Of a DNA stretch of 64,000 bases, positions 1 to 10,482 are shown in pieces. The notes beneath the pieces are model-generated. The model searched no databases and was not told the DNA's origin. It saw only the letters and a program-made list of their open reading frames with translations. The DNA comes from Adenophora triphylla var. japonica (taxonomy: Eukaryota; Streptophyta; Magnoliopsida; Asterales; Campanulaceae), in contig JAFEMH010002603.1 of assembly GCA_022495995.1 (NCBI GenBank), positions 124,001-188,000 on the forward strand, given 5' to 3'. Every line of letters starts with the position of its first letter. Position 1 is the first letter of the stretch. The position numbers and the translations under genes were made by a program.

Positions 1-329
1 TCGACGTACCATTACTGTCCTCGCCGTTACATCCCACACCTTCATTTGGCCTAGCACTCCTGGCTTTGTTGCCCATTAGAAACCTGAGCGGGTGCCACTC
101 TCTCTCGAACGTATGTCGGCTGCTCTGCCTCCTCCATGGCTATTAAGTCGGCTGGAATGCAGGCTCGCTCCGGCATCATTTCTTTCTTGCTCATGGGATT
201 AGTGGAGGGACTGCCTGCTTCCCACATTAGCTTTTGCCCGGTTATGCGTTTTGGGTGAGGTGGAGCTCCTTGTCCTTCCATGGGACGCTTTTCTCTCCTT
301 GCATCGGCAATCCCACGCCATCGGCCACG

Positions 330-517
330 CTAGCAGCGTGTCGCCCTAGCATGATGTCGTTGAGGAGGGGGAGGAGGAGGCAAATCTGCATTTCCAACGT
401 TTGCATTGTTGTTGTTGTTCACTTCATCGTGTCCAAGTGAAGCCTCGGATACGTGTCCTTCTGAAGTCACCATTGATGCAGGTTTGATGGAGTTTTCGAA
501 GTCAAGTCTAAAGCACT
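330..517 (-). pseudogene. N-terminal gag fragment of element A
   Basis: The minus-strand reading frame starts just after the primer-binding site and carries VTSEGHVSEASLGHDEVN followed by an asparagine run and a block of six prolines. The same segment is found at 54857 in element B. It is the low-complexity N-terminus of a Tat-type gag. The frame closes near 330, and the remainder toward base 1 continues as degraded gag. No zinc knuckle is inside the window for this copy. Confidence 0.6.
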
Positions 518-535
518 TTCCCGGCAATGGAACCA
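518..535 (-). other. Primer-binding site, tRNA-Glu type (element A)
   Basis: The minus strand reads TGGTTCCATTGCCGGGAA. This is complementary to the 3' end of a plant tRNA-Glu, including CCA, with one mismatch (A where G is expected). The same site occurs at 54795 in element B. Confidence 0.7.
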
Positions 536-540
536 AGCGA

Positions 541-1204
541 TGATGCGGGAAATGTGCTTATCAATCTTCCTCCACGTGGCGGGATTGATCACCTGGCTCC
601 TTGGCACAGCAGAACCCACGACTAGCCGGATGTGTCTCGGCGAAGACGCTCGGGCGTGAGTAAGATTACCGTTGTTTATAGCTCAAAATGTATAGAATAA
701 TGAATTACGATAGCAAAATGGCGATTACCTTTGCACCGTTGGTAGTGACGATGTATTTATAGGCAAGAGTAATGTATTTTTGGTGAGGAGACATGTCCTC
801 CGAGATTATAGCAACGGTTATTCAGTCATGTGAACGTGTTAGTAACTGTCCCTGATTTGTAGGGATGTGGTTACGTGAATGGTTCAACTAAATAAGCCAG
901 CAAGTGTCAAGTCGCTACTTGTAGGTTAGGTCGAGGTCGCCACTGTAATATGGTCGTCCTGACTGTCGCGTAGAGCATGGTTCGTACCCGAATTGTAACA
1001 TGGATCACGAGGTCGGACTAAGTTAGGTCGGGACCTAGTAGGTCGGACCATGGGCTTAGTCGACTGATATTTGAGATGGGCTCTGGGCCTTGTCCTGATT
1101 GGGCCAGCCTTATTAAGAATGTGGGGACCAAGGCTGTCTATAATTGGACTTTACTGGTTTGGCCCAACTCGACACTTTTGGTATGTTCACTTATTGTTAA
1201 TACA
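541..1204 (-). repeat. 5' LTR of gypsy element A
   Basis: On the minus strand this segment matches the LTR of element B at 54127-54791 over most of its length. A TATAAATA box sits on the minus strand at 754-761, as expected for the U3/R boundary, and corresponds to the one at 54565 in B. The inner end is uncertain by a few bases because the spacing to the primer-binding site differs between A and B. Confidence 0.75.
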
Positions 1205-1396
1205 TCATTAAAAGTGCTACCAATAAGGATAAATTCCCTTAGGGCCCTCCGTGTTCAAATTTTATTCTTTTTTAAGGAGACTCTTTTTGTAAATCTTAAA
1301 TAGAGAGTTCTCTAAGATTATAATTCCGTATAAATCCCTCACCTCCGTTGACCAGTCAAATAAAACTCTTAAATACCAAAACTACCCTTACATATA

Positions 1397-1683
1397 CTCC
1401 CTCTGTCCCACTTCAATTGATACTTATTTCCTTTTTGGTCCGTCCCACTTCAATTGATACTTCCCAAAATGGAAAGGAATCTTCACTATTTACCCCACTC
1501 ATTCTCTCTCCTATTTTACTTTTTCACTCACAACATTCTCTCTCCTAACTATTCCTCCCACTCATTCTCTCTCCTATTTAATTTTTCATACTCACAACAT
1601 TTACCTTTTTCTCTTTCTTATATCACTTTTCCTTAATAGTTGTGCCCTTTTTTTTGGTCTCAAATGAAGTGGGACGGAGGGAG
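1397..1683. mobile_element. Stowaway MITE 1
   Basis: The ends are inverted: CTCCCTCTGTCCCA on the left and TGGGACGGAGGGAG on the right, with TA on each side as in the Tc1/mariner-type target duplication. The inside is pyrimidine-rich with repeats of CACTCATTCTCTCTCCTA, shared with the other Stowaway copies in this window. Confidence 0.9.
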
Positions 1684-1689
1684 TATAAG

Positions 1690-2280
1690 TCTAAGCTAAG
1701 CCCCTCTCTTTCATACTCTCGATTTCCTTTTCTCTCTTTTTTTCTCTCTCTAAAAACACACACACACAGTGCATCTAAACCCTAATCTCAACCCCACCAT
1801 CCCTTTCTTCTCCGGTGACCTAAACTCCGGCACCGGCGCTCACCAAATCGCTATCGTTTGCTAGATCTACAACAACTCAGGCTAGATCTATATATCGCCA
1901 AGGCAGATTAAAGACGCAAGGCAGATTGAAGACGACGTCAGAAGCTCCTTCGTCTTCTCCGGTGACGGCGATCTCCGATGACGGCGAGCCCCTTCATCTT
2001 CTCCGGCGAGCCCCTTCATCTACTCCGACATCATTTCAATAATAACGACTGAATGGAAAGCGCCTCTCTCCAGATCTCACTCCACTTCTCTCTCTCTTGT
2101 GCATGCCTCAATAGCTTCAGATCCGGATTTGGCGTTTCTCCATCTTCTCCGTTTATTGTGTTCCTTCGGTTCTTCGATTCTCCGTTTTCTATTTTGTTTT
2201 CTGCAAGTTCTCTGTTTTGGTGCTTGTGTTATGCGCAAGAAAGGGACCTGAATTCGTTATCTGGTGCTTTCCAAAACTAG
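1690..2280 (+). other. Transcript-leader-like region, possible gene fragment
   Basis: A CT-rich leader with a CA run is followed by AACCCTAATC-type sequence and GC-richer DNA with two copies of CTTCATCTTCTCCGGCGAGC-like text around 1985-2015. This resembles the 5' untranslated region of a plant gene. A 75-codon frame starts at 2053 but has no recognisable domain, and no clear second exon follows. I treat it as a gene remnant or untranslated leader, not as a protein gene. Confidence 0.3.
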
Positions 2281-2539
2281 ACCTTTCTATAAAATTATGT
2301 TATGTAATGGCTGTTTTTGTAAAGATACTGACGTTGGGCAATGTGATCTTTTCTGGTGTTTTTTTTTTTTTTGTGAGCATTTGAGATATGCATATGGATT
2401 TGAATAGCTAGATCAAAGCTTGTGTAATCTTCTGCATAAAAGCTACTACTACGGCGTTACTGTTTCTCAGGTAAACTTTTTTATACGGAAGGTCAAAACG
2501 GGAACCATGTATTTAAGAGTTGTAATATCTAAATTAAAT

Positions 2540-3885
2540 TATGATATCAATTCGTTATTATTAAAAATTTTGATTTTTTTGTTGTTTAAAAAATTGTCTT
2601 ATATTTCAATTATAAGACACAAATAAGTTTTATGTTACTTATAAGATTTTTTTACTTTTTAAAAAAGTCTTATAAATAACTTATAAGACTTATTAAAAAG
2701 TCTTGCAAGTTACTTATAAGACTTATTAAATTACTAATAAGATTTATATAAGACTTTTTTACTTTTTTAAAAAGTATTATAAATAACTTATATATAAGAT
2801 TTATTAAAAAGTTACTTATAAGACCTATTAAAAAAGTCTTATAAATAACTTATAAGACTTTAAAAAGTCTTATAAGTTACTTATAAGACTTATTAAAAAG
2901 TCTTATATGTTACTTTTTAAGAAGTCTTATAAGACTTATTAAGTTACGTATAAGACCTATTAAAAAAAGTCTTATAAATAACTTATAAGACTTTAAAAAG
3001 TCTTATAAGTTACGTATAAGACTTATTAAAAAGTCTTATACGTTACATTTTAACAAGTCTTATAAGACTTATTAAGTTACTTATAAGACTTTTTAAAAAG
3101 CCTTACAAGTTACTTATAAGACTTATTAAAAAGTCTTATAAGTTACTTTTTAATAAGTCTTATAATAGTCCTATAAGACTTATTAAGTTACTTACAAGAC
3201 TTTTTTATTTTTAAAAAAAAGACTTATTAAAAAATCTTTTAAGTAACTTATAAGAGTTTTTTAAAAAGTTTTATGCGTAACTTATATAAAGACTTTTAAA
3301 AAGTCTTATATGTTATAATAAATCTTATAAGTAACTTATAAGACTTTTTAATAAGTCTTATTATAAGTAAAAAGACTTATTAAAAAAAGTCTTATAAGTT
3401 ACTACTTATAAGACTTTTTTACAACACAGTTTCCAATGTTCAAATAGGTCTTATAACTAACTTATAAGACTTTTTAAAAAGTCTTATAAGTTACTTATAA
3501 GACTTATTAAAAGGTCTTATATGTTACTTATAAGACTTTTTAAAAAAGTCTTTTAAGTTAATTGTCTTATAAGTTTATAAGTCAATTATAAGAGTAATTC
3601 GTTGTTATTATGAGAGTAATTCGTTGTTATTATTGAAATTTTTGATTTTTTTGGTTGAAAAAATTATCTTATAAGTCAATTATAAAAGACAAAGTAGTCT
3701 TATAATTAACTTATAAAAGTTGTAAATGTATAAATTATGAGAGTAATTCGTTGTTATTATTGAAATTTTTGATTTTTTTGGTTGAAAAAATTGTTTTATA
3801 AGTCAATTATAAGAGACAAAGTAGTCTTATTATTAACTAATAAGAATTGTAAATGTGTAAATTATGAGATTAATTCGTTGTTAAT
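2540..3885. repeat. AT-rich palindromic satellite array
   Basis: Imperfect units of roughly 30-40 bp built from TTATAAG and its complement CTTATAA, such as CTTATAAGTTACTTATAAG, repeat from about 2600 to 3580. Many neighbouring units are inverted, so the region can fold into many hairpins. It ends in about three longer units of about 128 bp (near 3600, 3735 and 3865) that share GTAATTCGTTGTTATTATTG and GACAAAGTAGTCTTAT. A diverged copy of the long unit at about 2545-2620 suggests the short array expanded inside it. Confidence 0.85.
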
Positions 3886-4674
3886 AATGAAATTTTTTTT
3901 TTGTTGAAAAAATTAAACTGAAACTATTCTGAATCTAATGATTGATTTAAAATACTTGAATGTCTAGTGACTAATATCTAATTCCCAAAATTTCAGTGAC
4001 TAAAGTATAATTTGAATTTTGAATTGCATCAGTCAGTACAGTTCCTTGTTGTTGTGTACGTGCAGTGCAAAGAGGGCAAAGAAGGCCATTAATGTCATTG
4101 TGTCAAGAAGGGGTGTCTTTGGAATTTTCAAAATGTTATTTCTTAAATTGGGTTTAAATCTCGCATGAGGGGCTTTAGAGGAAGTGGGCCTACCAATAAC
4201 GATATGAAGTTAGTGCTAGGTGATCGTTATTCATGGCATTTCAAATTCGAAGGTGTTGTCTTCTCCTGCGATTTATTCAACTTGGCTGGTGATTTATTTC
4301 TAAGTTGATTTACTACGGTTCTGGTTTGTGAGCAACAATTGTTACTTTATGACAAGGGAATAATTCCATGAGGCCATTTCACCCCGAATCATCATAAAAA
4401 AAAAAGCAGCGAGATTCAAAAGTCCACCCACTATTGAAGGTTGAGATCAAAATTTCATAAAACTCCAAAACCCTTCCTACCCGCACTATTCCACCGTTTC
4501 TCTCTCCTATTTTTTTGTATCAACAAAAATGGATCTTTCTTACTACTAAAAAGAATCATATTGAAGCATAAATCAGAACAGTTGCAAGCTTCTTTGATTC
4601 AAAATATGTGTAAAGAACATTAGACCAAACACACACAGAAACACGTAGAAGGAAAAAAGATGGTTGGGGACGGT
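3886..4674. other. Unassigned AT-rich stretch
   Basis: I see no supported gene here. It contains one copy (4228-4266) of a short dispersed motif, TTATTCATGGCATTTCA, that recurs at 5852 and 6236. Reading frames are short and interrupted. Confidence 0.5.
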
Positions 4675-5243
4675 CAGGGGCGGATTTACTATAGTGCCAA
4701 GTGTTGCCGAGGCAATACCAAAAAAAAAAAAAAAAAAAAATTCTTTTTTTCATAAAATAAACTGTATTTGATATATATTAAATTGTTACATAGAAGCATG
4801 TGTCTAAGTTAGCCAAACTGGTTAAGATATTGAGAGAGAATCTAAAGGCTTTGGGTTCAAATCCCATGAAATGCTGTTGTTTTTTTTATTTTTACTCTGA
4901 AAAATCTCTTTCTTTTTTCTCAAAACACTTCCTATTTCTCAAAAAACCAACTAGAACCTTTCTTTTTTTTTCGCCAAACACCCCCTAATACTGTTTTCTC
5001 TCATTTTTCTCGTTATTTGAAAAAACAACTACAACTATTTTTATTTCTAAAAACCCACTACAATTACATTTGTTTTATCTCTTGAATGGTACAATTTAAA
5101 TCATGTTTTTATCTTTTAAATGGTACATATTGAAGCATATTATATTTATTTATGTAAACATATTGAATTTTAGTATTACGCTAATTTTTTTCTTCCTAAA
5201 AGAAACAGGCAACACCAAATGTTTTGGTGTAGATCCGCCACTG
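4675..5243. mobile_element. hAT-type non-autonomous element
   Basis: The left end reads CAGGGGCGGATTTACTATAG and the right end, reversed, reads CAGTGGCGGATCTACACC, a good inverted repeat starting with CAG. The flanks GGGACGGT (4667-4674) and GGGACAGT (5243-5250) match at 7 of 8 bases, as expected for an 8-bp hAT target duplication; one G is shared between the element end and the duplication. The roughly 570-bp element has no transposase. It contains a long A run near 4720-4740 and a tRNA-like core. Confidence 0.8.
4803..4872 (+). other. tRNA-like segment inside the hAT element
   Basis: AGCCAAACTGGTTAAGATA resembles a pol III box A/D-arm, and GGGTTCAAATCCC is an intact box B/T-arm about 35 bases further on. 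A T run follows at about 4876. The acceptor stem does not pair convincingly, so this is not a functional tRNA gene. It is best read as a tRNA-derived relic, possibly part of a SINE. Confidence 0.4.
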
Positions 5244-5336
5244 GGACAGTGAATACATTGAATCCAAGTAGCGCCCACAAGAATCAATGAATCTTCTGGC
5301 TCAATTGAGAAAAACCCACAAAAGGTATAAGAGTCT

Positions 5337-5590
5337 TACATTAGAGCAGATTTTATTGTATAAAAAGTTGTACATTACAAACTAGCCTTTGAGACGTTAT
5401 AAACTAGTCGTTGGTTGAGAGTAAATTTGATATACCATTTTTAAATACACATATATGTGTTGTAAACTAGCCGTTGATAGAGTAATTAATTTCCAACTCT
5501 AGAACGTTTTATTTTCTAAAAAAAAATCAAAAAATTTATACGTTAGAAATTAGCCGTTAGAGTTAAGTTAGAGATGGGAATCTCCTAATG
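5337..5590. mobile_element. Small MITE with TACATTAG ends
   Basis: The left end TACATTAGAGCA and the right end, reversed, TACATTAGGAGA form a short imperfect inverted repeat around about 250 bp. The inside repeats AAACTAGCCGTTG-like words three to four times, on one strand. The family is not certain. Confidence 0.45.
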
Positions 5591-6484
5591 TAGTATAAAT
5601 AGATAGACTAGTTATCAATGGAAAGAAACAAGAAAAGAGGGAGAACTGATCTTTTCCCTTCCAAAATCTATAGCCAGTATGCTTTCTCAAAGCCACTAGG
5701 CAGTAGGCATTCATATATTTCCTTCCTTCTTTCATTTGATTTTTGTTTTACCATGAAAATGGTGCAATCAATGGAAGATGATATGCTACAAACAAAGGAT
5801 AGCTATCATAAATGTGCACATCGATATATATGCTCCATTCTTTATAAAATTTGATCGTTGTTCATCACATTTCAGAAAATCTCAAGGTGTCTTCTCCCGC
5901 TTCAAAGCATTGCTCGTGTCAAGGCAAATGATATTTTTATTGAAGAAGGTGGAGGAGGCCACCGGACCATCTTTCTCGGTGCCCTCTTAATGCGTTGCCA
6001 TTAATGCTCCTTCCATGGTACGAGCCCTTTCCTCCCCAACCATTTTGTTACCCTTAGTCGTCTTGGGGTTGAAATGGGTGGATTGAAGTGGCCAAAATAT
6101 CCTTGAATCATGGATTTAACTGGGAGGAGAATTCAAGCACTTATGCATTCTAAGTTCTTTACTTCATTGCATGTTTGGTTAAATCCATAGTACAGATAAT
6201 ATCTTTGTATCATGGATGGATTTATAAATTTGTTCCTTATTCATGGCATTTCAGAAAATATCAAGGCGTCTTTTTAACATAATTTCAGTTGATCCCAAAT
6301 GTCAAGGGTTGAGACTGATTTATTCATCTCTGACTTTTGTTGAAGTGGATTGTTGGCAGTGGCCAAGCTAAGTCTTAGGCCGGGGGAGGGGAGGGGGTGG
6401 GGTGGGGTTGTGTGTGTTTCAAGTCAATCGACCCCCTTGATTTGGAGTTGTCATTTTTACCATCATCAAATTCAAATTCAAGTA
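5591..6484. other. Unassigned stretch with a G-rich block
   Basis: I can support no gene. A 78-codon frame at 5618 has no domain. Two copies of the dispersed motif TTATTCATGGCATTTCA lie at about 5852 and 6236. A G-rich block at 6382-6407 is listed separately. Confidence 0.4.
6382..6407 (+). other. Potential G-quadruplex block
   Basis: The plus strand has five runs of four or five G separated by single A or T bases (G5-A-G4-A-G5-T-G4-T-G4). This fits the four-run, short-loop pattern for a G-quadruplex. No promoter or gene is next to it. Confidence 0.6.
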
Positions 6485-7116
6485 CTAGAATAAACAAATT
6501 TGGAGACGACAAAATTCGTCTCTAACATGCTAAAATGGTTGCCAAATAAGAAAATGGACACGAGTTTTGTGGTTGCAAAAATCTGGTCACTAAAGGCAAC
6601 CAAACAACGGTGGTCGCCACTTCGCGACCACTTAATGGTCTCCAAAACTGACGATGGTCTCCAAAATATGTGGTTGCCAAATATTGTTGGTCGCGAAATG
6701 GAGACCACATCGTGGTTGCGAAATAATTGGAGACCTGCCACGTGGTTACAAAATGGATACCACATCATGGTTGCGAGTTAATTGGCGACCTCACTTGGTT
6801 GCCAAATTTACCAAGGCAGCAACCACTTGGTGATCTCTAAAGTCTAATTTTTATCTTTAAATGCATTTAGATATAAATATATTTTAACATATCCGAATTT
6901 TTAACAAAATAATATTAAATATTCAAATAAACAAATAATCTTATAATTAAGCAAAAATTTTGCTAAATTTTATAACTTCATCATTAAACCATTCCAACAA
7001 AACATACTATGCAAGGTTTCATCGCATTTATAAAGCCAAAATTTGATCAACCACGAGGACTCAAAATGCTTAAAGCACTAAATTTGATCATTACAAAATA
7101 AACTATGTTTCTAAAG

Positions 7117-7488
7117 TCATGCACTTCCAATGCCGCCAACTCTTCCATAATTTGGATCCATAAGCATTTCAAGAAGCGAACTATTTCCAACGACATCGGC
7201 AACAAAGGAACCATTTCCACCACCACTGTCACCTCCATTTCCACCAGCACTGCCACCTCCATTTCCACCAAGAATATTACTGCTACCTCCATTTCCACCA
7301 CTACTGCTACCTCCATTTCCACCACCACTACTACCACCATTTCCACCATCGCTCTGTGGTTGTTGTAGTGGTTGTTGTAATTGTTGTAGTTGCAATAGTT
7401 GCATTTGGGGCGGAAACATACCAAAAGGCCATTGATTTTGCTGTTGTTGAGGCTGGAAAGAGACACTAGCACCACCCATCATTAAACC
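7117..7488 (-). pseudogene. Glycine/glutamine-rich last exon of a transposon gene
   Basis: On the minus strand an acceptor TGTTTGCAG at about 7489 opens an exon starting MMGGASVSFQPQQQQ. It continues with glutamine- and leucine-rich sequence, then about eight GGNGG-type repeats (about residues 50-100), and ends DPNYGRVGGIGSA before a stop at 7117. The GGNGG block is simple tandem coding repeats. It lies between the CACTA-like subterminal repeats and may be the C-terminal exon of the element's own regulatory protein. I recognise no catalytic domain. The upstream exon is probably near 8935-9130, where a minus-strand donor is seen. Confidence 0.4.
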
Positions 7489-7566
7489 TGCAAACACAAT
7501 AAAGTTAAAAGAAGGGAAGAAGCACCACCACACACAAAGAGTTGAAAGAAATTCGGACATTCATTT

Positions 7567-7580
7567 TGGGACGGAGGGAG
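7567..7580. mobile_element. Single Stowaway end
   Basis: GGGACGGAGGGAG followed by TA is a lone right-hand Stowaway terminus. No partner CTCCCTCCGTCCC lies within several hundred bases to the left, so this is a truncated copy. It lies just upstream (minus-strand sense) of the glycine-rich exon. Confidence 0.65.
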
Positions 7581-7936
7581 TATATTACTATTGTCCTTGT
7601 TAAAAAATACATATACTGTTAGATTTAAACATCAGCCTACACAATTTTTTTCATAGTAATACATATCCATTAAAGGATCTCGCATATACTGTTATATGCA
7701 AATATTGGGATACTGCTAAATGTAGTATAGACTTCTTACTATTTAGCACTCAAGTAAAAGTCACAGGCAGGGAAACAACAAGAATTTTGTTCGGGACAAC
7801 TATAAAGGTCAAAATACACAATTGTATGAATTGCAAATATCATACGAATGTATAGATATTGTGAATATCAAATTTATCTACTTTAATGTATTTTCAGAAC
7901 ATTAGTTTATATGTGAAAGCTTTGGTTTTTGAATTG

Positions 7937-8139
7937 GTGGGGCGAGCCAGGCCCTTGCGATAGTGTAAGGCATGAGCGACTCGTGAAGTCCTCAATAGCA
8001 AGCTATTGTGATAGGCCTTCCCCCTCAATAAATAAGATTAATATCGTGTAGACAGGTCACAAATGGCACACATATCAGATATTAAACTGATAATAACAGA
8101 TACTACACTTGATCTTCGCCAAAAGGCTGAGAAAGGTAT
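7937..8139 (-). pseudogene. U2 snRNA-like sequence
   Basis: The minus strand begins ATACCTTTCTCAGCCTTTTG at 8139 and continues through GATCAAGTGTAGTATCTG, the U2 5' end with the GUAGUA branch-point recognition element intact. The stem-loop order of plant U2 can be followed to GGGCCTGGCTCGCCCC near 7940, so the copy is about full length (203 nt). Differences from conserved U2 include CTCAGCC for CTCGGCC, GTTATTATC for GTTCTTATC, a changed stem IIb and an Sm-site region reading ATTTATTG. I see no plant snRNA upstream element (RTCCCACATCG) and no TATA box about 30 bp upstream. It is probably a pseudogene or diverged copy. Confidence 0.8.
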
Positions 8140-8329
8140 GCTTAAAACAGTAGTCAGCCTCTCACCTTGTACTACTGTTTCTCTATTATTTTTCCAATTG
8201 ACTGCAATTTCTGTACAAGTAAGAATGTGAAGGAAAATCAATTTACAGAGACAGCAAAAATCCATAGAAAGATCTGCAACAAAAAGCTCATCAAAGAAAC
8301 CATGCCTGAATACGTGACATGCTACAACC

Positions 8330-8503
8330 AAGGTTCTAAAAAGCGCTAGGCGGATGCTAGGCGGCGGAGCCGGGCCTAGCGCCTAGGCGGGGACTAGTCG
8401 GGATTAGTCGGGACCTAGGCGAGACTTAGAACTAGGCGTTGGAGAGGGGCCTAGCGCCTAGGCGGGGTCTAGGCGCCCTTAGGCGGGATCTTTTAGAACA
8501 CTG
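8330..8503. mobile_element. MULE-type MITE with CTAGGCG repeats
   Basis: The ends AAGGTTCTAAAA and, reversed, CAGTGTTCTAAAA form a short inverted repeat. The flanks GCTACAACC (8321-8329) and GATACAACT (8504-8512) match at 7 of 9 bases, as for a 9-bp Mutator-type duplication. The inside is GC-rich and packed with CTAGGCG and its complement. It lies within the CACTA-like region. Confidence 0.6.
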
Positions 8504-9409
8504 GATACAACTGGTGGAACAAAAGTGAATTAAAATCCATTCCCAAATTTATAGAAACTAAAAAAAGAAGATAAGCACGGTCAGTTCCATAATGAGAAGA
8601 ACAGAATTTTAGGGCCTCTAGCTTCATAATACGGGCACGGGGTTCATGAACCATTCAAAACTGATGCAAATTAAACTACAGATAGAAAGAGGGGAACGAA
8701 AGGAATGAAAAAAGGATCCACAAAACAGAAATTACTTGAGGCCAATGGCCTCTGTTCACATATAATAGAGAAGATCTCCACAAAACAGTACAAGAGAATA
8801 GCGTCTTCGAAGTGAATAATTGCAGCAGAATAATTGATTTACGAGAAAGGAGCGAGAAGAATATGTGATTCAGCAGAATAAAATTGAATGTAGGAGAAAG
8901 AGAGATAAAGAAATAGAAGGAACGGCGGACTACTCACCGGAGGCGAACAGCCTGAACCGCACCACCGGCGTGGACAATCCACGGACCTAGACCACGGCGG
9001 TTGACCGGAATAGTAGCGTAGATGAGGCCGGAGATCGTTAGCGTCGATATCGTCCGTCGACCTAGAAAGAGGGGAACGGTGTAAATTTGAGAAAGGGGGA
9101 GAAATTAGGTTTACATTTGAAGTATTTATATACCAGCATTGGACACCATTCAGTGGTCGCAATAAAAAATTGGAAACAGCCTAATTTGGTGGTCGCAAAT
9201 ATTTTGGTTCCCGCTAACTTTTTTCATTTCCCCCCCCCCCCATTTTGTGTGGCGACGTAATTTGGTCTCGATTTAATTGGGTGGTTGCGTTAATAATATA
9301 GAGACCACTTTATTGTCTCCAATCTTTTTTGGAATCTGATACATAATTGGCAACCATTTGCTTGTCCCCATGCATCGCATTGAATGGTGGCTCAGGCGCC
9401 CACTACGCA

Positions 9410-9800
9410 AATAAGGAGCGCGCCAACTAGCGGCTTTTTCCTCTGTATCTGTCCAATCAGCGACATCCCTCTACAGTAAATCTTGTTTTATTGTACGAGT
9501 CCACCAGTCGCGGACACGTGTCCTAGACCAAAGACAAAGATATTCTTCAGGAATGACATCATCAAGCAGCTTTCTCTTACTATAAATATCAACCTTTGTC
9601 CCCGTGGATAAGGTAAGTGCAAAATTATTATTTGTAAGCCACATTGTCTAAATCTTAAACACACATCACACTAATACATTCCAAGTTTTATTCTCATTTA
9701 TAAACCTTTAGAAATTTTACTCTCACACCCGAAGGCATGAGGTGGATTTAACTTCGACTTATTCTCTAACGGTACTTATTGTCTTTGTTATATTTTAGAT
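9410..9800 (+). repeat. Diverged gypsy LTR fragment
   Basis: The order TATAAATAT (9583), GGTAAGTGCAAAATTATTA, a stretch ending in ATTCTCATTTATAAACC, then TTTTACTCTCACACCCGA, mirrors the R-U5 part of the element B LTR (TATAAATA, GGTAAGCGCC, CTTACTCTCACGCCCGA). It is therefore a related but older LTR, or a solo piece, on the plus strand. No primer-binding site or gag follows. Confidence 0.5.
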
Positions 9801-9877
9801 ACAACCCAATATATAATGCAGATATTTCTATACAGTTAAAGCTCGAAAGTTGTGGCGTCATCATGTCTAAATATATA

Positions 9878-10145
9878 CTCCCTCCGTCCCATTAATAACT
9901 TCACTTTTTATCTAAAATGGCGTCCCGTTAGAAGCTTCACCTTTTCTTTTTTGACAAAGAATCTTTACTATTTTCTCCACTCATTCTCTCTTCTATTTCA
10001 CTATTACACTCACAACACCTTTCAAATTTACTATTTCTTCCACTCATTCTCTCTCCTATTTTACTATTATACTCACAATATTTTCTTTACCCTTAATTTG
10101 CATGTCAAGATTAAAATGATGAACTTATTATTAAAACGGAGGGAG
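9878..10145. mobile_element. Stowaway MITE 2
   Basis: CTCCCTCCGTCCCA at the left and AAACGGAGGGAG at the right, each next to TA. The inner pyrimidine repeats match the other copies. Confidence 0.9.
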
Positions 10146-10477
10146 TATACTATATATGAAATTTTTGGGATCCTAAAATTTTTTTGCCCATGTACTGAGC
10201 CGGCTGCACATGTTCGAAATTGGATCTGGTCAAAGTCAGATTCTGGCTCGAGTAAACGCGTGTTCCAAGTCAACCAAGATGAATATGAACGCAAGCCTAA
10301 TTGAATTTGTTTTTGTTCTACTTTAAAATTGGAATCTTCTCTTAACTAACTGTTGTCATGTTTAATAAAGGTTAAAACTCCTAAATAATAGTCATATTTG
10401 AATTTTCCAAGATTATTCACGTTGGAATGGATTCTTTAATTAAAAATTAAAAGTCTAAGAGTAAATTGGTAAATGTA
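10146..10477. other. Unassigned stretch between MITE 2 and element D
   Basis: I see no gene or repeat. It is the left flank of the copia insertion at 10483. Confidence 0.4.
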
Positions 10478-10482
10478 TGATC

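Larger units (their letters stand above)
1..1204 (-). mobile_element. Gypsy element A, 5' end only (LTR, PBS, start of gag)
   Basis: This is the 5' end of a Ty3/gypsy element on the minus strand; the rest lies left of base 1. The LTR runs from about 1204 down to about 541, with the TG start read as TGTA on the minus strand at 1204-1201. The first gag segment (536-330) reads nearly identically to the one at 54857-55000 in element B, including the run of prolines and asparagines, so A and B are one family in opposite orientation. LTR ends are placed by comparison of A with B and may be off by a few bases. No second LTR is visible. Confidence 0.8.
6485..9400 (-). mobile_element. CACTA-like element remnant
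   Basis: The left end reads ACTAGAATAAACAAATTTGG, close to CACTA-type termini (CACTAcaagaaaa). Both ends carry many copies of GTGGTTGC, GGTCGC and GGTCTCCA in both orientations (6500-6830 and 9140-9360), like CACTA subterminal repeats. A minus-strand splice donor (CCGGTGAGTAG, near 8935) and acceptor (TGTTTGCAG, near 7489) suggest an internal gene. The right terminus with TAGTG was not found, so the element is truncated or degraded and its class is likely, not proven. Confidence 0.5.

Noticed and set aside
2600..3580. CRISPR-like array
   Set aside because: Units are imperfect, mutually inverted and without unique spacers, and the DNA is plant nuclear.
4803..4872. Functional tRNA gene
   Set aside because: Box A and box B are present but the acceptor stem does not pair and the anticodon arm is not clear.
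7105..7368. Serine/threonine-rich frame on the plus strand
   Set aside because: It is the reverse reading of the GGNGG-repeat exon; the minus strand has the splice acceptor and the meaningful composition.
8839..9162. Minus-strand protein gene
   Set aside because: No domain; the splice donor inside suggests it is a leader or first-exon region of the CACTA-like gene, not a continuous coding frame.
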